Below, in pieces: positions 1 to 13,529 of a stretch of DNA of 64,000 nt. Numbering within the stretch: the first letter of the stretch is position 1; each line of letters starts with the position of its first letter. The translations under genes were made by a program, and so were the position numbers. Origin of the DNA: Mycteria americana (taxonomy: Eukaryota; Chordata; Aves; Ciconiiformes; Ciconiidae). The stretch spans positions 27,761,661-27,825,660 of the forward strand of contig NC_134366.1 in assembly GCF_035582795.1 (NCBI RefSeq), read 5' to 3'. The notes under the pieces are model-generated. The model did no database searches. It had not been told where the DNA came from and saw nothing but the letters and a program-made list of their open reading frames with translations.

Positions 1-185
1 CTCATATTCAGGCGGCTGTCGACCAACACCCCCAGGTCCTTCTCTGCCAGGCAGCTTTCCACCCACTCTTCCCCAAGCCTGTAGCGTTGCATGGGGTTGC
101 TGTGGCCCAAGTGCAGGACCTTGCACTTGGAGTTTAGTTAGCATTGTTCAATTGTTCCTTACAGCCCAGCATGCCAGTTCTGAAC
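1..185 (-). mobile_element. CR1 LINE fragment, 3' region, cut by window edge
   Basis: The first ~130 bases match the familiar avian CR1 block read in antisense (advice-like phrases such as CCCCCAGGTCCTTCTCTGC, GTAGCGTTGCATGGGGTTG and CAAGTGCAGGACCTTGCACT), so the element runs on the minus strand. Similarity fades after about position 131 and the right end is approximate. It is a truncated copy with no reverse transcriptase frame in the window. Identification is from memory of the consensus, not from a search. Confidence 0.85.
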
Positions 186-2116
186 TCCCATACAGCATTT
201 TGCTGCAGGTGCTCTCAGAAAATAAAAGAGTGGATGTTCACTCAACCATGGTTCTATCACAGACATGATGGGCCCGAGGACAGAAGAACCTGCTGAAGAC
301 CCTGCTGTAGAAGTCATCCTCCGAAGTATCAGAGCTGGCGTCATATGCTGATTATTAAGAATTATTGAGATCCATACTTGATCTGAGATGTCAAAATATG
401 CAGAAAAGAACAGGGACAGACAGAGACTTGAAGGTGATCATAAAAAGCTTATGTTGGGAGAAATAAGGAGAGACAAATACCAGGATTCAGAGAAAAACGG
501 AAGGGAGAAGTGAGTTTTTCCTAGAAGTCATGTTTTATGTAGACAGAAGCAAGTTGATATGGGTGTTTAAATGTGAACGTTAAAGTATCCAAGTAATATT
601 TTTCAAATATTTTTGAAAAGTTCAAAGAAATCATAAAGACAACCATACAGATCATCTAGAAAATAAAGGCAATTATGGACTTTCCTCCGCTGATGACTGA
701 TGTTCAGTCATCTCTTTTGCCTATCCTCAGTGCCCTGTTGAATCACCTGGTGTGATAAGCTCCTGGTGTGGGGAACAGAGGCAGTGTCCCACTTTCCAGA
801 ATGGAGGGAACTGAACAGTTTACACGTTATTTACTATATAAATTCAGTGATTGTGTGAAATCTGAAATGAAATGTATGCACAAGGTCCTCTGATGTCTAA
901 TCACACTGGACAGATATCCTTGTGTATGTGCTGAACACCGATACGAACTTAACATTTGCACCTCTAATGTCTATTTTATGGTAAAAATCAAAGTGGCGTG
1001 AAGTGGCTGAAGTGTCATGGCAGGATAGCAGCTGTTTGCCATCCAACTCTGTTATATTAATACCCCCCACTCTGAAAGAGAACTGCAGGACTTAGATGCC
1101 AGGCTGGAGGAAGCATTTATTTTTCTGAATCAACATCTGGCTCTTTAATGAACTCCACAGGTGGCTATGTTGGTGGTTTCTAGTCTCTTATGTGGTTAGA
1201 GCTCTGTGTGGATAGCTTAAAAAGCCCATCATGCCAATGACTGGTTCATTCAGCCCGAACTATTTTCGTTGGACTTAGTGATACTGTGGGCTCTGTATAA
1301 CCTCACTAAAGCCTCTCCTGAAGTAGGTGCTTAAAAGCACCTACAGTTCAGACCGGAAAAAGGGATGGTATGTTTGTGTGCATGAAGTTTAGCACAGGGA
1401 AGCTACCATCTGACCAGTCTTTCTGAAACAGTTTACCCAATTTATAATATTTTTGTCCTTAATAAGGAGATAAAATATATTATACACCTAAACTAAAAGA
1501 ATATTTTAAGGCTACAGAGTCAAGCACCCAAATACAAAAAACTGGAAGAATTAAAACTGTCTGTGGGGAAAATGTTCAGTCAAACAAACCGGTAAAAAGT
1601 ATACCTTATTCTTTTCTTATCAGAAATATTTTTGGATACTTAACACAGCTCTCAGCCAGACTATTTTAGACTGGCTGTAATTTTCTGTAGAAAACTGAAA
1701 TTGTGATTCACTAACGCAATATTGCCTCAGACCATTTTTAGTGCTCCCCTCATAACAGCCCATTGTTAGCAATGCATTTGTTCACACTTCCTGATTTTCC
1801 CCACTAGAGACTTAAAAAGGTATGGATACAAAAAAATCCTAACTTCTTACTGCTTTCCAGCTTTTTACCTACTCAGTGAGGAAGATAAAGGGCATTAATA
1901 ACTACACCGAGATAGCAGAGATCGAAGAACCAGGTTTTTGCTCCATCTCTGGTTCAGTTTGGACCAGCCAAATTGGTCAGAAAGTTCAGAGAGGCAGCTA
2001 CTGGGAGATTTCATGCAGACGGAGAATCCCTGTGAAGTGTAAGTTATGGAGCTGGTTCAAACCTATGCCAGATCCCGGCCTCCTAGGAACAGCCTTAACT
2101 TGCAGTTCAGTTGCTT

Positions 2117-2133
2117 AAAAAAAAAAAAAAAAA
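2117..2133 (+). repeat. A17 homopolymer
   Basis: Seventeen consecutive A bases. It could be the tail of an old retroposed fragment, but no poly(A) signal or target-site duplication was recognised nearby. Confidence 0.9.
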
Positions 2134-5100
2134 GACAGAAATAAGAAGAAAAACCAAGCAGCTTCATGAGCAGCAAAAGAAATAAAGCCTGGTTTCCTCT
2201 GTCGCTGCTAAATTACCTGGTGTCCAATAACATGAGTGAGCTCTCAGGGTCGCTTTCCCAGAGCAGGGTGTAGAAGCTCTAACTCAGGTCTCCCTCTTCC
2301 ACTCAGCATCCCACCTCCATGAAACTTGTAAGAGCGTAATACTTCCAAGGCCTCTAACGCTCTCTCAATTGTAGTTAAAAATGGTCAGAAAGTGAAGATA
2401 TTGTTAGGATGGGAAGAGAAAGACACTGCAATTGCTTAAGCCTTGTTAGTTTAAGAAATTGGATCAAAGAATTAAAGTGTCGAGAGGCACCCTGCACCAC
2501 ATCCACCCTTTAGGTACCCTGGCATGTTAGTGTAGGGAGACATTTTTACAAAAGCAGAAAAGCCTTTTGCTCTCCCTTCTGCTGATGCTCAGGGAAGTCA
2601 CTTTCCAGCCCCATACAGTGTAAATAGATGGGGGTCAAACTGGAAGAGGCTATATTAAGCTATATTCAGGGTGAACAACTGGCTTCAGTGGGGCCCAGAA
2701 TTTCAACCCAGAAGTTTTACCATGGGCATGTAATGGAGTCCATGGAGTCCTCAGACTCCACAACAAATAGAGATGGAAATGCCATGTTATCTCTGAAGCG
2801 ATGTCTCAAAGACAAGGTTAAAATGTATCATGAGTTTCACAGAAATTGTTTGTACCCTGAAGAGAATTGTGAGGAACGGTGGAGCGAACTTGGAGTTCCT
2901 GAACGACAGCACTGAGTATTTCTCTGTAAGATGTTTAAATTCCTTTAGTCATAGCTTGCCACCAAATCTAGGGTTTGACTTTTAGCTGTAGTGCTTAACT
3001 TTACATCACTTGAGGAACCAGCTGCTACTAGCAGGGAGCAAACCCAACTCATGTATTTATTTAACATGGTCCTGCAAAGGCTTACTGTTTATTAACTGCT
3101 ATGGGAGATATTAATCTACCCGTACTTAAGATGTAGTGTGAATCCAACAGACAAGGACACACTTTGATACCTTTCGCTGTCAGCTGTTTCTTTCCACTTC
3201 CATACAAAATAATTCCCGATTTCCAATTTCAGCAGAACTTCTACTCAACCAATATACTAAGTCATCTGCATATTTTGAACTTACTGCACAATTTATATGT
3301 AGATTACCTGCCTGAAATGTTATATCAACTAGATTTAAAGCTATATGTTTCGTTAAGCATAAGAATTACTAGTGCATTAAAATAGTTTCTGATATTCTGA
3401 AGAACTTATCTTGCAGCATGACACACAACAGAAATGCAGTGGTGATCTGTGCCTGTAATGAATACAAAAGTAATAGAAATCAGTGTGATGCAGGTTTAAC
3501 CTATGAGAAGGGATACATTCATGTACGCTTCTGATCTGTTATATGAAATCCTGAAAGTTCCTTGGGTGTAAGGATGTTGTTTTGGAGTGTTTCTGTCTCT
3601 TTGGGCCCAAATTATCTTCCTTCCTTACTGAGGCAGTGCCGTACCCAGACTTTTGAATACTCAGTGCTGAATCAGGTAGACTAGACTCAAGCCATGTCCC
3701 AGTACCAGCTGAAGGCAATGACTGCCCGTGTCTGCAGTCCTCTGGGACTGGGATTCCTTCTGCTGGGGAGCAACATATGGAAGAAATACGTGCAGTCTTT
3801 GGGTCTGAAAATGATGGAGAAAAGCCCCAGACCTGGAATGTGCTGGGCTGGTGGAACTAAGGAGGATCGTCAGCCTCCGGTTGCAGTGCACGAGATGTTA
3901 TATCATAGGATGTTCCTGCACAGCGGTGAATCCTCCCTGCCCTTTTCTTCCCCAGTCCAATGGGGCTGCAAGCCCATCTGCACTTGCATATAGCAAGCAG
4001 CTTTCTGATGTTGCAGTAGGGAAAGAAAATGAAGGGTGGACATCTGGTTTCTGAATCATGGCTCTGATTAACAACAACTGTCCAGATTGAACAACCTTCT
4101 AAGAACAAACCATGAACATGGAAACCATCTCTTCTGGAAGGTGAGTTTCCTTCTGAGAGGAAAAAACAGAGGAAGGCTTTAAGTCTCCCACCTCACAAGC
4201 ACGTGCTTTGAATACTAACCTATTGGGTGAAGGATACCAATTCCTTGTGTGCACTATACTCTGGCAGTTTTGTGAACCTATCTCTTCATTCATTCTCATC
4301 TTTGTTTTTAGCATCTCAAAATAATATGTTTTCTTCTCTAATGAAAGAAGCATTTTTTTGAAACTTAACTGACATGTCTGAATTTTTTTCATGAATTCGT
4401 AAGGAAATGCAAACACATTGTACAGTAGGTGTTGATAAAATTTATGTCTTAATTTACTTGACAAATGTAAGAAGCACTTGTTTACATTTCCATTCATTCT
4501 AATTAATACACACCAGGTGCTGTACAGGCTTCCTAAGTAGCCTTCATCATCTGGATTTTCCTTACACTTTAATTCCTGATTGTGTGACTTTAATACAATT
4601 TCTTAGCCTAATTTTTGCAGTATGTTTTATATATTATTAAATGCTGTAATTAAAGCTTCTACATACACCATATACACAGGATTTTCATGCCTTTGTTTCT
4701 ATTGTAGACCAGACATTGTCCAAACAAAATTATTTTACTGGCTTTCTGACAAAATAAAACCATTTGTCTTTAAAAAAAGAAGACATTTTCAGCTCAACAG
4801 TAAAGATGAATTCGCACACTAAAATTTCTCTGTCTTTTCATCCATTTATTTCACCTGCTCCCAAGTGTCCATACCATAAACTTCTTCAAGATATTACTTC
4901 TATAACAATCAAAGAATGCCAGGAAATCAGATTTCACATTATGCAAATATCCAATTTTTATCTTGATTAAGTTGGAAACTAAACTAATGGCTTAACAATA
5001 CTGCGGGTTTCCTAATTACTTTACAGCTGATTCATATAAAGCACAGTTGGAGTCTACAAACACAACAAATATTTTAATCACATTGTAAACTTTTATCACA

Positions 5101-6129
5101 GGTCCTTGTGACAGGAGTCCTAGATAGGACTTTGTTTAATAACTTATGACAGTACTGTAGATATTTCACAATTACATGCCTAAATCACTAGGTACTTTGG
5201 CAAATTGGGGGGCGCGTGTTGGGATGAAATGTACAGAGGAGGAATGAAGCTATGGATCCTACCTGATACAGTGAATATCACCTGGCCTAACAAGGGTTTA
5301 GCTGCAGCCGTGATCCTACAGCATGCCTCCAGCAGCACGTAGTTTGATTCCAGCCTCCTCCTTTGAAGACCCATTTTTGCTATAAAGAGCCTATGAACAT
5401 TCCAATGAAACCAATGGACTTGAAAATCCAGCCCCTTAGAGCAACCAATGAGTTACTTCATCAGTTCCAAGAGTTCAGCTACTGAATACCATACTTAATT
5501 TGGAGGAGAAAATGCTGGATCTCTGTCCTGATAAAGGTTTAGAATGTCTCTGGAGATTCGAGGATATACGAAGTGGGTTGCATCCTACCCTAAATGACTA
5601 TAGGTTGGGTTTGGTACAGTGTGATACAGCCCTAATATGATTCATACTGCTTTTTGGATAAAGGCTTGTACAGTGGGTTTATCAGCTGGTGACTTCAGTA
5701 AATGAATTCTGAAACAAAAGCCCACAAAGTCTCCTGTGAGATCCGTAGGGTTTAATTTCTCTGCCATAAGCCAGACCTGTGCTGCATTCTGCCTGCAGGA
5801 GAAGGGGAAGGCATTTTCCAAACAAAGGGCTGGAGTCAGGTGTAAAAGCCTTCTAGAGCTGAAATACCATTTCAATAAACATCCACCTTTTGGAAGTGTG
5901 CAGCTGAGAAAAGCTTTGGACAGCTTCAGCTTCCACGCTTGCCATCTGAGCTAAACACAGCTGTCTGTTACGGAATCCACTGTATTGCAACCTCTTCAGG
6001 CAAAGAAAGACACATAGGAAGATTTCAGCAAAAATTCACAGTGGGCCAGCCTCTGAAAGCTTTTATTCTGTCTGAAGAAAAGCCATCGATATAGGCTTGC
6101 CTTTTTAAGTGTAAAATCTGCTTCAGTCC

Positions 6130-6330
6130 CTGTTAATTCAGACCTGTCTGGCCCAACTCGTGGCCATAGGGTCAAGAGCCCGCTTCTCCTCCCAGCGCTT
6201 CCTCCTCTGGGCACAGTCCCAGTCGGCCGAGGGGAGAGGTCCCTGCACGCTTCTTGCCGTGCTGGTGCCAGGGTCATTACCGGAGCCGGAGCTGCAGGGC
6301 TGGGACTCGCTGATTTTCACATTTGCCAAA
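6130..6330. other. Small GC-rich patch in intergenic DNA
   Basis: A roughly 200-bp GC-rich stretch with several CpGs (for example GTCGGCCGAGGGG and TTACCGGAGCCGGAGC) inside otherwise AT-rich DNA. Such isolated patches can be regulatory elements or remnants of repeats. No motif decides between these. Confidence 0.35.
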
Positions 6331-7898
6331 AGAGCAAGCCCTACACGGGAGACAAAATATGCTCAGAGCCCTTGGAGGGTGGCAGAGTGGTGGCACTTGC
6401 TCTGCTTTCCTGCAGACATAGTTTATCTAAGGAGGCCTGAACTTGGCTACCGCCGATATCATAGTTCACCCTTAAGCTGCCAGGCTAAAATGTTTTCTTA
6501 TGGTTTCCAGCTTGGTCTTTTTCCCTCTAGTGCAAACTAGTAATAACAACAATAAAAGCAGCTTAAATATTTTTCTTTCTCTCCCTCTAAGGTAGAGGAG
6601 ATAATAGCAGCATGAGGCCTTGCAAAAGAGAATTAAATCTTTTTGTTTAAAAAAAAAACACTTCAAGGAAGCAAGCTAAACTAAGGCAGACTGCAACATG
6701 GTCATTCTTTCCATAGGGTTTTGTTTATACATTCAAGTATATGTCTCAGGCTGTGGCATTCAGTTGGCTACAATTTCTAGGTTAATGAGAAAGGCCTTGC
6801 TCAAATTCCAGCCCTAACATGTGACTGCTGCTTTTATTGGCTACGAAATGGAGGTGAGGGGGGTCCCACACTTATATTCACTTTCCTCAGCTGGAGGCTG
6901 TACATTGCCATTAATTCATAAGGTGAAGCTGCTTGTGACTGGGGAGCCAAGTGTACTGTGAAGCATCATGAATTTTTATTTCTCTATGGATGGAGATTTG
7001 CCTGGAATGAGCCCTCACCATTGCAGAGGATTCTTGATTCCAGAGGCTTTAGTTTTGCTCTGAAGGTGAAGTGCCTTGGAGGTTGTGAAGGTCTCAGTCG
7101 ATACAGCTGTACGTAGCTGCCACCATTGAACTGCACTGCCGGAGGGCTTGTCACTTCAGTTCTAGTGGCACACGCTTAACAACTTTTCATGCACACTTCC
7201 CCTGTCATCCAGACATGCTGATCTCTTCAGTGATCAGCTGCAGGTTGGTAAGGAAAATTAACTCACCCAAACACCATTTTCTTTAACTTCCTTTTCATGT
7301 CAGTTTTAGAACAACTGATGACCAGCCAGAATGCATGCTGAGAAAACAAATCAGTAACCATTTTCACTGTCGAAAAAAAATTACTGCCTGCATTTCTGAT
7401 TTTGTCCAATGATTTCAAAACAGTCTAGTAATTAGCAGGATGACAAACAGGTGTAACAACATTCTTCTAAAGTACGTGGCTTCTTTAGGACTTTCTGTAC
7501 TTCTCAGTGAAGTAGGATACTGAAGTTAACTGCATAAAACACAGGGATATGTGTAAAGGGGATGACACAGGCTTCATAACAAGTAGAAATATAGTGCAAT
7601 TTAACTAATGAGAATACAGTTGCACAGTGCTGAACTTCACCAGAACACAAAGGATGGTTTCTTTCCACCACCATAGGAGTCTTCTGTGTGCGTGTTCATT
7701 TCTAGGTCCCATTGGAGATGTGATACCTCAGCAAATGAATTTTTTCTTTCCCTAAATAAGTTATGAACACTTTTTCTGTTTACAGAAACTTCCTCTCTCC
7801 TTCAGCCAACTAAAGTAAAATATTTTGAGATATCACAATATGATAACTCTTCTGGGTTCAAGCCTGGAACCTCCCACAAAACTGCCACCCTGGTTTCT

Positions 7899-8430
7899 TT
7901 TACTTTTTTTTTCTTCCACATTCAAATATTTATTAGAAATGTTTTAAAGCTTGCCTAATAGCAGTTTCCAGAAAGGTAGGAGTGGATGACTGCAACACAG
8001 CAGGCAGAGCCAGGTGCTGGTAATGGGGTCTGTCAAGAGCTGGAGACACAGCATGCATGGAACAAGGTCCAGGGTCCTTCTGGGGAGTCCAGTCATAAGC
8101 AATAGGAGACAGGCCGGAGACAAGGCAACATTGTGGGTCCAAAGTCCATGCAAGACACAAGCTACCTATTGCACAGGGCCCAAATCCATCCAGGAGGTAG
8201 GGCCAGAAACGGGGCTGGAAACAGTACACCTACGACATAACTCAGGGAGGGACTGATGGCCCCAGGTGGAGCTGAAACGGGGCTCCTGGACCCATGGGTC
8301 AGGGTGGACGCTCCAGGGTGAGGCTGGTCACCAGGGAGGCCTATGCGTGTTCTCAGAGGCCTGACAAATACCTTCTTTATGGGTGGTATCTTCTGAACTG
8401 GGGAGAATAGCATGGAGAATGCTCCTATTA
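7899..8430 (-). mobile_element. Possible retroposed sequence of unknown origin
   Basis: Read on the minus strand this block ends with AATAAA-type hexamers near 7928-7934, followed about 15-20 bases later by an A-rich run (T-rich on the plus strand, about 7899-7914). The body is clearly more GC-rich than its flanks. That is the shape of a reverse-inserted cDNA or repeat with an old poly(A) tail. I do not recognise a parent gene; two minus-strand frames of about 98 codons inside look non-coding. No target-site duplication was found. It may instead be an unknown avian repeat. Confidence 0.35.
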
Positions 8431-10659
8431 CATACTTTTTCCATTTAAAAGTCATGTTCTAGATATCTCCAGGTGCATAACAGTACAGAGTGCTTCTCCT
8501 CAGCTTATCTGCAAAGGTCCATTGTCTGATATAATTTTCATCATTTTGATGAATTAGACACTCCTACTATTGAAGTGCAGTAGGGCATTTTTGTTGGGAA
8601 GGTACCCCGTCTCTCTCTTATTAGCTATTGTTTTGTACAGTCCAACAAGAATTGGGAATACAGAAATATCTCAGCCTTCCCACAACACGCGCTCTACATG
8701 TCACCTCTGCAGAATGGTACATTCTTCAGGTGATTTTTGAAACTCAGAGGGATTCCCTTTTTCTTTTGCAATAAACATGGAGAGATGAATGCTCTTTTCT
8801 GATGCAAAACCAGTCTGCAAACCACCAATGACACTGTTACACTCCCACAAGCACAGGGAGCCAACACAACTTCTTCACATTCCTATGATCCACACAGAGA
8901 TGGGACATACGTGGCAGATGGGCCCTGTGCTGGTACCCTGCCCAGGAAGCAAATTTCAACTTAAAAGATCAGTTGGTAACTTCAGAGGCTGGAAATCTTG
9001 GTCATAAGCTTAGTCCATTTGACATCCCCTACAGAACTGTTCTGTAATGGTAAGGAGAAACGGAATAATGAACAAGTTGATAGATATGCTGCTCAAGATT
9101 TTAGTATTAAAGCTGCAAAAGCCACCGTGGACTGCGAGGACTTACTCAGCGGGAAAAGCACCCATGGAAATTCTTGCAGTGGGAAAGCTGGACTCTCTCC
9201 ACCTTCATTTCAGACGGCACAAACATCACAGGGAAAAAAAAATGAGGACCTCTGAATCTTCCTAAACATTCTTCTCCCTCCTGCAATTCAAGGGGTAAAT
9301 GCAACTGCACCCTTTCTTATTAAAAGAAAGGTTCTTTCTTTTGAAAAAACATAGGAAACCTGATAGTACTTTAATAAACAGGCTAAACACCTAATCAGGT
9401 CACAGAGTTAAGGCAAGACAATGTACAGTGATCTAGTCTTGATTTGTAAATTAATCGATAAAATAGAATTAAAACACATCCAAAGACAGCCATTATTTTA
9501 GCTTTGGCGTAGCCTATTTTTTGCACAACCAATGCACCCCCAGCAATCTGTTTATTCCTATTGTGTTTTTTTGTTTGATGTTAAGACAAAGTTCCTGGGG
9601 TAGGAGGTTGGAAAAGAAAATACAGTCTCTTGCTACAAACTGTTAACGGACTCTTGCTTTGCTTTGCTCACTTTAAGTATTTTGCTTAGTTTGGCCCGTT
9701 ACTCTGTTTTTTCTGGAAACCTCTCATTTTTCTTTTGGTCTGCCTTCCAAAACCACAGTGCACTGAAAAAGAATTTTTACTATGGCGTGTCTCTGCTTCA
9801 AGGAATGCTCACTTTATGCATTCCTATATACCTGCACCCTACGTTTTTCAGGACCGAATTGGTACAAATGAAAAATATTTATCCCACTGTGTTTTTATTT
9901 TTTGAAAAGCAAAGGACAGAAGTTTTAGCTAGTTAACAGGGGACGATCCAGCTGGCGTCTCTAATGGAAATGATTACCGCAGAAACATTTGCAATCACTT
10001 AAGCGTGGGCTCCCATGATGCTTAGCAGAAAAGGCTGAAAACAATTCAAAATAAATGTAGTGCGATCTAAACAGGGAAGGCGGAAATGAAAGATAATTTG
10101 CAGCAAACAAAGGAGAAGCCTTTCTCACCATTCAGGGTCCATTAGCTACAAGATTTTAAAGTTATTTCAGCAACGCTGTTACAAATACATAGAAAATCAA
10201 CACGTATGGAGCCTATATATATTCTGCAACTCAGCTACAGTCATCCACATCTGTTTCTGGTTTAAGTTATACCTCGCTCTGGCATGGATTCAAAGAGCAG
10301 CAGTGGAACTGAGTCTGGGTCTGGGACCTGACTGGGGTAAATGGATGCAGCACCACTGAGAACTGCAGCTAAATCAGCTAATAATGTGGTGCTACATTTC
10401 TAGAGACATGTATTTCTAGAGTTTTTCTCCCTTTCACTCCCTCTGTGTTCGATTAACTCTTCTGCACAGCAAAAGTAGAGTCCATACCTTAGCCATAGGC
10501 TTCAGTCCTAAAACTGTATGTCAACTTCTTTGTAATGCCAAAAAAGGGAGCTTAAACATTATATTCAGAAAACGGTTCATGTTCCTATCAGATTTTTTTT
10601 AATTTTTGCATTTAAGAGAATTAGTCATATATTTATAAGCAGATAAGCTGAGGACACCA

Positions 10660-10725
10660 TGTGATGTGTATGTGTATGTATGCATGTGTGTTTGCACATA
10701 CATATATGTGCGTGGTATGTATGTG
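10660..10725. repeat. TG/TATG microsatellite with an internal palindrome
   Basis: Imperfect GTGTATG/TATG repeats. Within it GCACATA (10694-10700) and TATGTGC (10705-10711) form a perfect 7-bp inverted repeat around a 4-base spacer. Confidence 0.8.
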
Positions 10726-13491
10726 AGAAAAGCATTTCATATAAAAATAACTCAATAAGCAGCAAATTCCCTAGTAAACAATTTACTGTACCAGAACAAA
10801 CTACACTTTCCCAGTTAAGTAGGTAACTTCTCATGCTACAGCATGAATAAACTGCATAGAGAAAATAATCTCTTAGGTTGCTTCAGCATTTTATCTCACA
10901 AGACTGAAGTGTTTTTGTAGCTTTTTTACCCCCATTCCTTGGGTTTTAGTGGTGCATTGCCTCCATTTCACATAATTTTATTCAGAGTTAAACTATACAT
11001 TTTTTTTGCTTTAAAACTTTTTTTGAGGGACCTAGGACTTTCTGTGAGAAGGATTATTCAAACAGTAATAATTTATGGAAAGAAGGCCAACACAAGTATT
11101 CTTTTATAGCCTAAACAGATAGCCTAACTTTTGCATATTTCCATGTTTTATATAGGCTGAAATATGCAAAATGTAGCCTTCTACCTAACTTCCATAAAGT
11201 AATTTCTAGTAGCATAAACATTCTCAAATTTTCAAAGCCTCTCAGTGCTTCTCAACAATTTTATTGAATTTATTCTCTCAGTATGGTTATAGGATGAGGA
11301 CCTGCTGCTGTTTGCAATGAGTCCTTGAGGAACTGAGACACAGAGAAATGAAATGTGAGATCCACCAAAACTCTTAAAATTCAAACTAAGCACTCATACG
11401 CTAGAGACCCAGACAAAACTTGCCCAGGTGAATAAGCACATGCGCATCCTTACGTTGCCAGGTTTTCTCCAAAGAAAAGTAATTTAGGAGCCAGAGGTAC
11501 AGCTATTGGACCTCTTACACACTCAGCTAACGTAAGAGACTCAGTACCCACATTCTTGTAGGGTTTCACACACAAGCATACCAGTGCCTAAGTGCCAGAT
11601 GGGCCCGAATTAAAGAGGTTATGTTAAGATCACCTTGTCTCCACAACCTGAACTAGTATTAGTTCAGTTCAAGGTGCAGCAGTCACAGTCTTCACTTAAA
11701 AATGCAGCAGTACAGAACTCAAGCTGTGATATGGGATCACCGGCCAAATCCTGGGTTCTGGTATCTGCTTCAGCAATTGCTCATATATTTTGCATGCAAG
11801 AATGATGAAATGATACTGAAGCTTACTAAAGTGCCATCATATAGGAGCAGCTTTGGCCTGGAAATCCCAGTTTCACACAGGCTCCTAAATAAAGCAGAAT
11901 GGGATATGCTTACTTTTAGAAGAGAGGCAAGATTTGGGTCATATTCCTATGTCCTATGTTTCCTACTAGTTGTCTGTAGTAACATCTATGCTAGTAGATA
12001 TAAGCAAGGGATATCTCAGATATAAGATAGAGCAAGGTCTATTGTCTGAGCCTGTGGGCAAGAGGCACAACAGAGCTCATGCCCACAGGGCTAAGCTCTC
12101 TGCACCTAAACTGAAACTAAGCCCGTCCTTTATTATTTGGGACAGACAGTGTGGGGTGAAGCGAAAGCACACTGCAACTCAGCCCAGCGGCAGCTGGCTC
12201 TTACGTAGAAGAGCTGTAGGTTCTGGGAGAAGCTACAGCCAGCAATACAAATTAAATTAGTGTAGGTCACAGGAGCTCAGGTATTTGGGGCCGTACACCT
12301 AGTCAAGAAGTTTGTAGCAACCCAGGAATATGACCCGTATCTCACTGGTTCCCTAACTATAGGGCAATCCTTCCTCTTCTTACATCTGTTACCTAAATGA
12401 CTAATCAAAGCAGATTTGGGACTACTTAGAAAAATATAGCAGGAATTGTTTCTGCTGGAATTCTGCCAGCTTTTGCAGCTAATTTAGGCAAATGTGTGAA
12501 AGGAGCATTTTCTTAACCCAAATAGGGTGGGAGTTACCTGAGCAAATGAAGACCTAATGTAGCAGAGCTTACCACTCCAACAGTGACCCCCCTACCATTC
12601 CCTTTACAGTCAGGAACAAAAATGTGTGCTTTCATACTGTTCATCTCATCCAAAAGTAAGAGTCTAAAGTAGGTCAGATGAGTTACATCCTTAGATCACC
12701 TGTTTTCTCCATCTAAAGGGAGCTTGTAGGACTACTTCTAATGTAGATATCTATATTGCAGATTTCTAAAGCTGGGCAGTGTGAAGCTCAGACTTAGTGC
12801 TCGCCTTATATCCTCAGCAGGATGGATACCTGCAACTATACAAAGTATAGTCCTATCCAGTAGAGTATGTGTTCTATGATGATGCAATTCACAGATACCT
12901 AATTGCATAAGGAGTTCAGGGAAGTTTTGAAACAAAAGTGGAGCTATACTGTAGATGCACAGAGTTCTATTTAATCAGCGTAGCCTGAAGGCTTTCTAGA
13001 TCTATTTGCCGGCATCCCTGCTTAATCCAACATCATATATATATCTCATAGTACAATCACTGAAGAATAACAGGCCAAAGAGTAGGATAGATGGACTACT
13101 GAGAAAAGTATCGATGAGGATTCATACCTGCAATACAATTGGTAATTCTCTGTTCCAGCACTGGTTATTTTGCTATTTGGCAGCCATGTCATTTTGCAGC
13201 AAATAATGGATGAGCCAGCTGCAGCAAACGAGTTCAGGGACTGTTTAGTCCCTGAACAGTAGGAGCCCAGGCACAAAAGGGTGTTTTGGCTTACTTCTGT
13301 GCTTCCATTTTTACATTCACTGTCAACTAAGCTGAAGGTGCAAACAGTAAAAATCAGACCTATGACAACCTGCTTAGGGAACTCTTAGACAAGTTTCATT
13401 TGAAGTCCAACACAGCATAATGTATTTCATTGGCTGAGTTGGGATCTTCTCTTTGGTTTTTTTTTCTTTGTTTGCAACTGGCTTTTCTAGG

Positions 13492-13529
13492 AAGTAAAAA
13501 GTAAAGAGTAAAGTAAAAGTAAAAAGAAG
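13492..13529. repeat. AGTAAA-type simple repeat
   Basis: Imperfect tandem GTAAA/AGTAAA units (GTAAAAAGTAAAGAGTAAAG and onward), purine-rich. Confidence 0.75.

Larger units (their letters stand above)
186..7898. other. Intergenic DNA without a recognisable gene
   Basis: AT-rich unique sequence. Open frames here are all under about 135 codons, have no recognisable domain and no convincing splice context. Nothing RNA-like was recognised. It is far upstream of COL1A2 (27-34 kb) and may hold distal regulatory DNA, but I see no specific site I can defend. Confidence 0.6.

Noticed and set aside
4099..4497. 132-codon minus-strand frame
   Set aside because: No domain; AT-rich low-information sequence.
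7933..8455. Minus-strand frames of about 97-98 codons
   Set aside because: No recognisable family; they overlap each other within a probable retroposed or repeat block.
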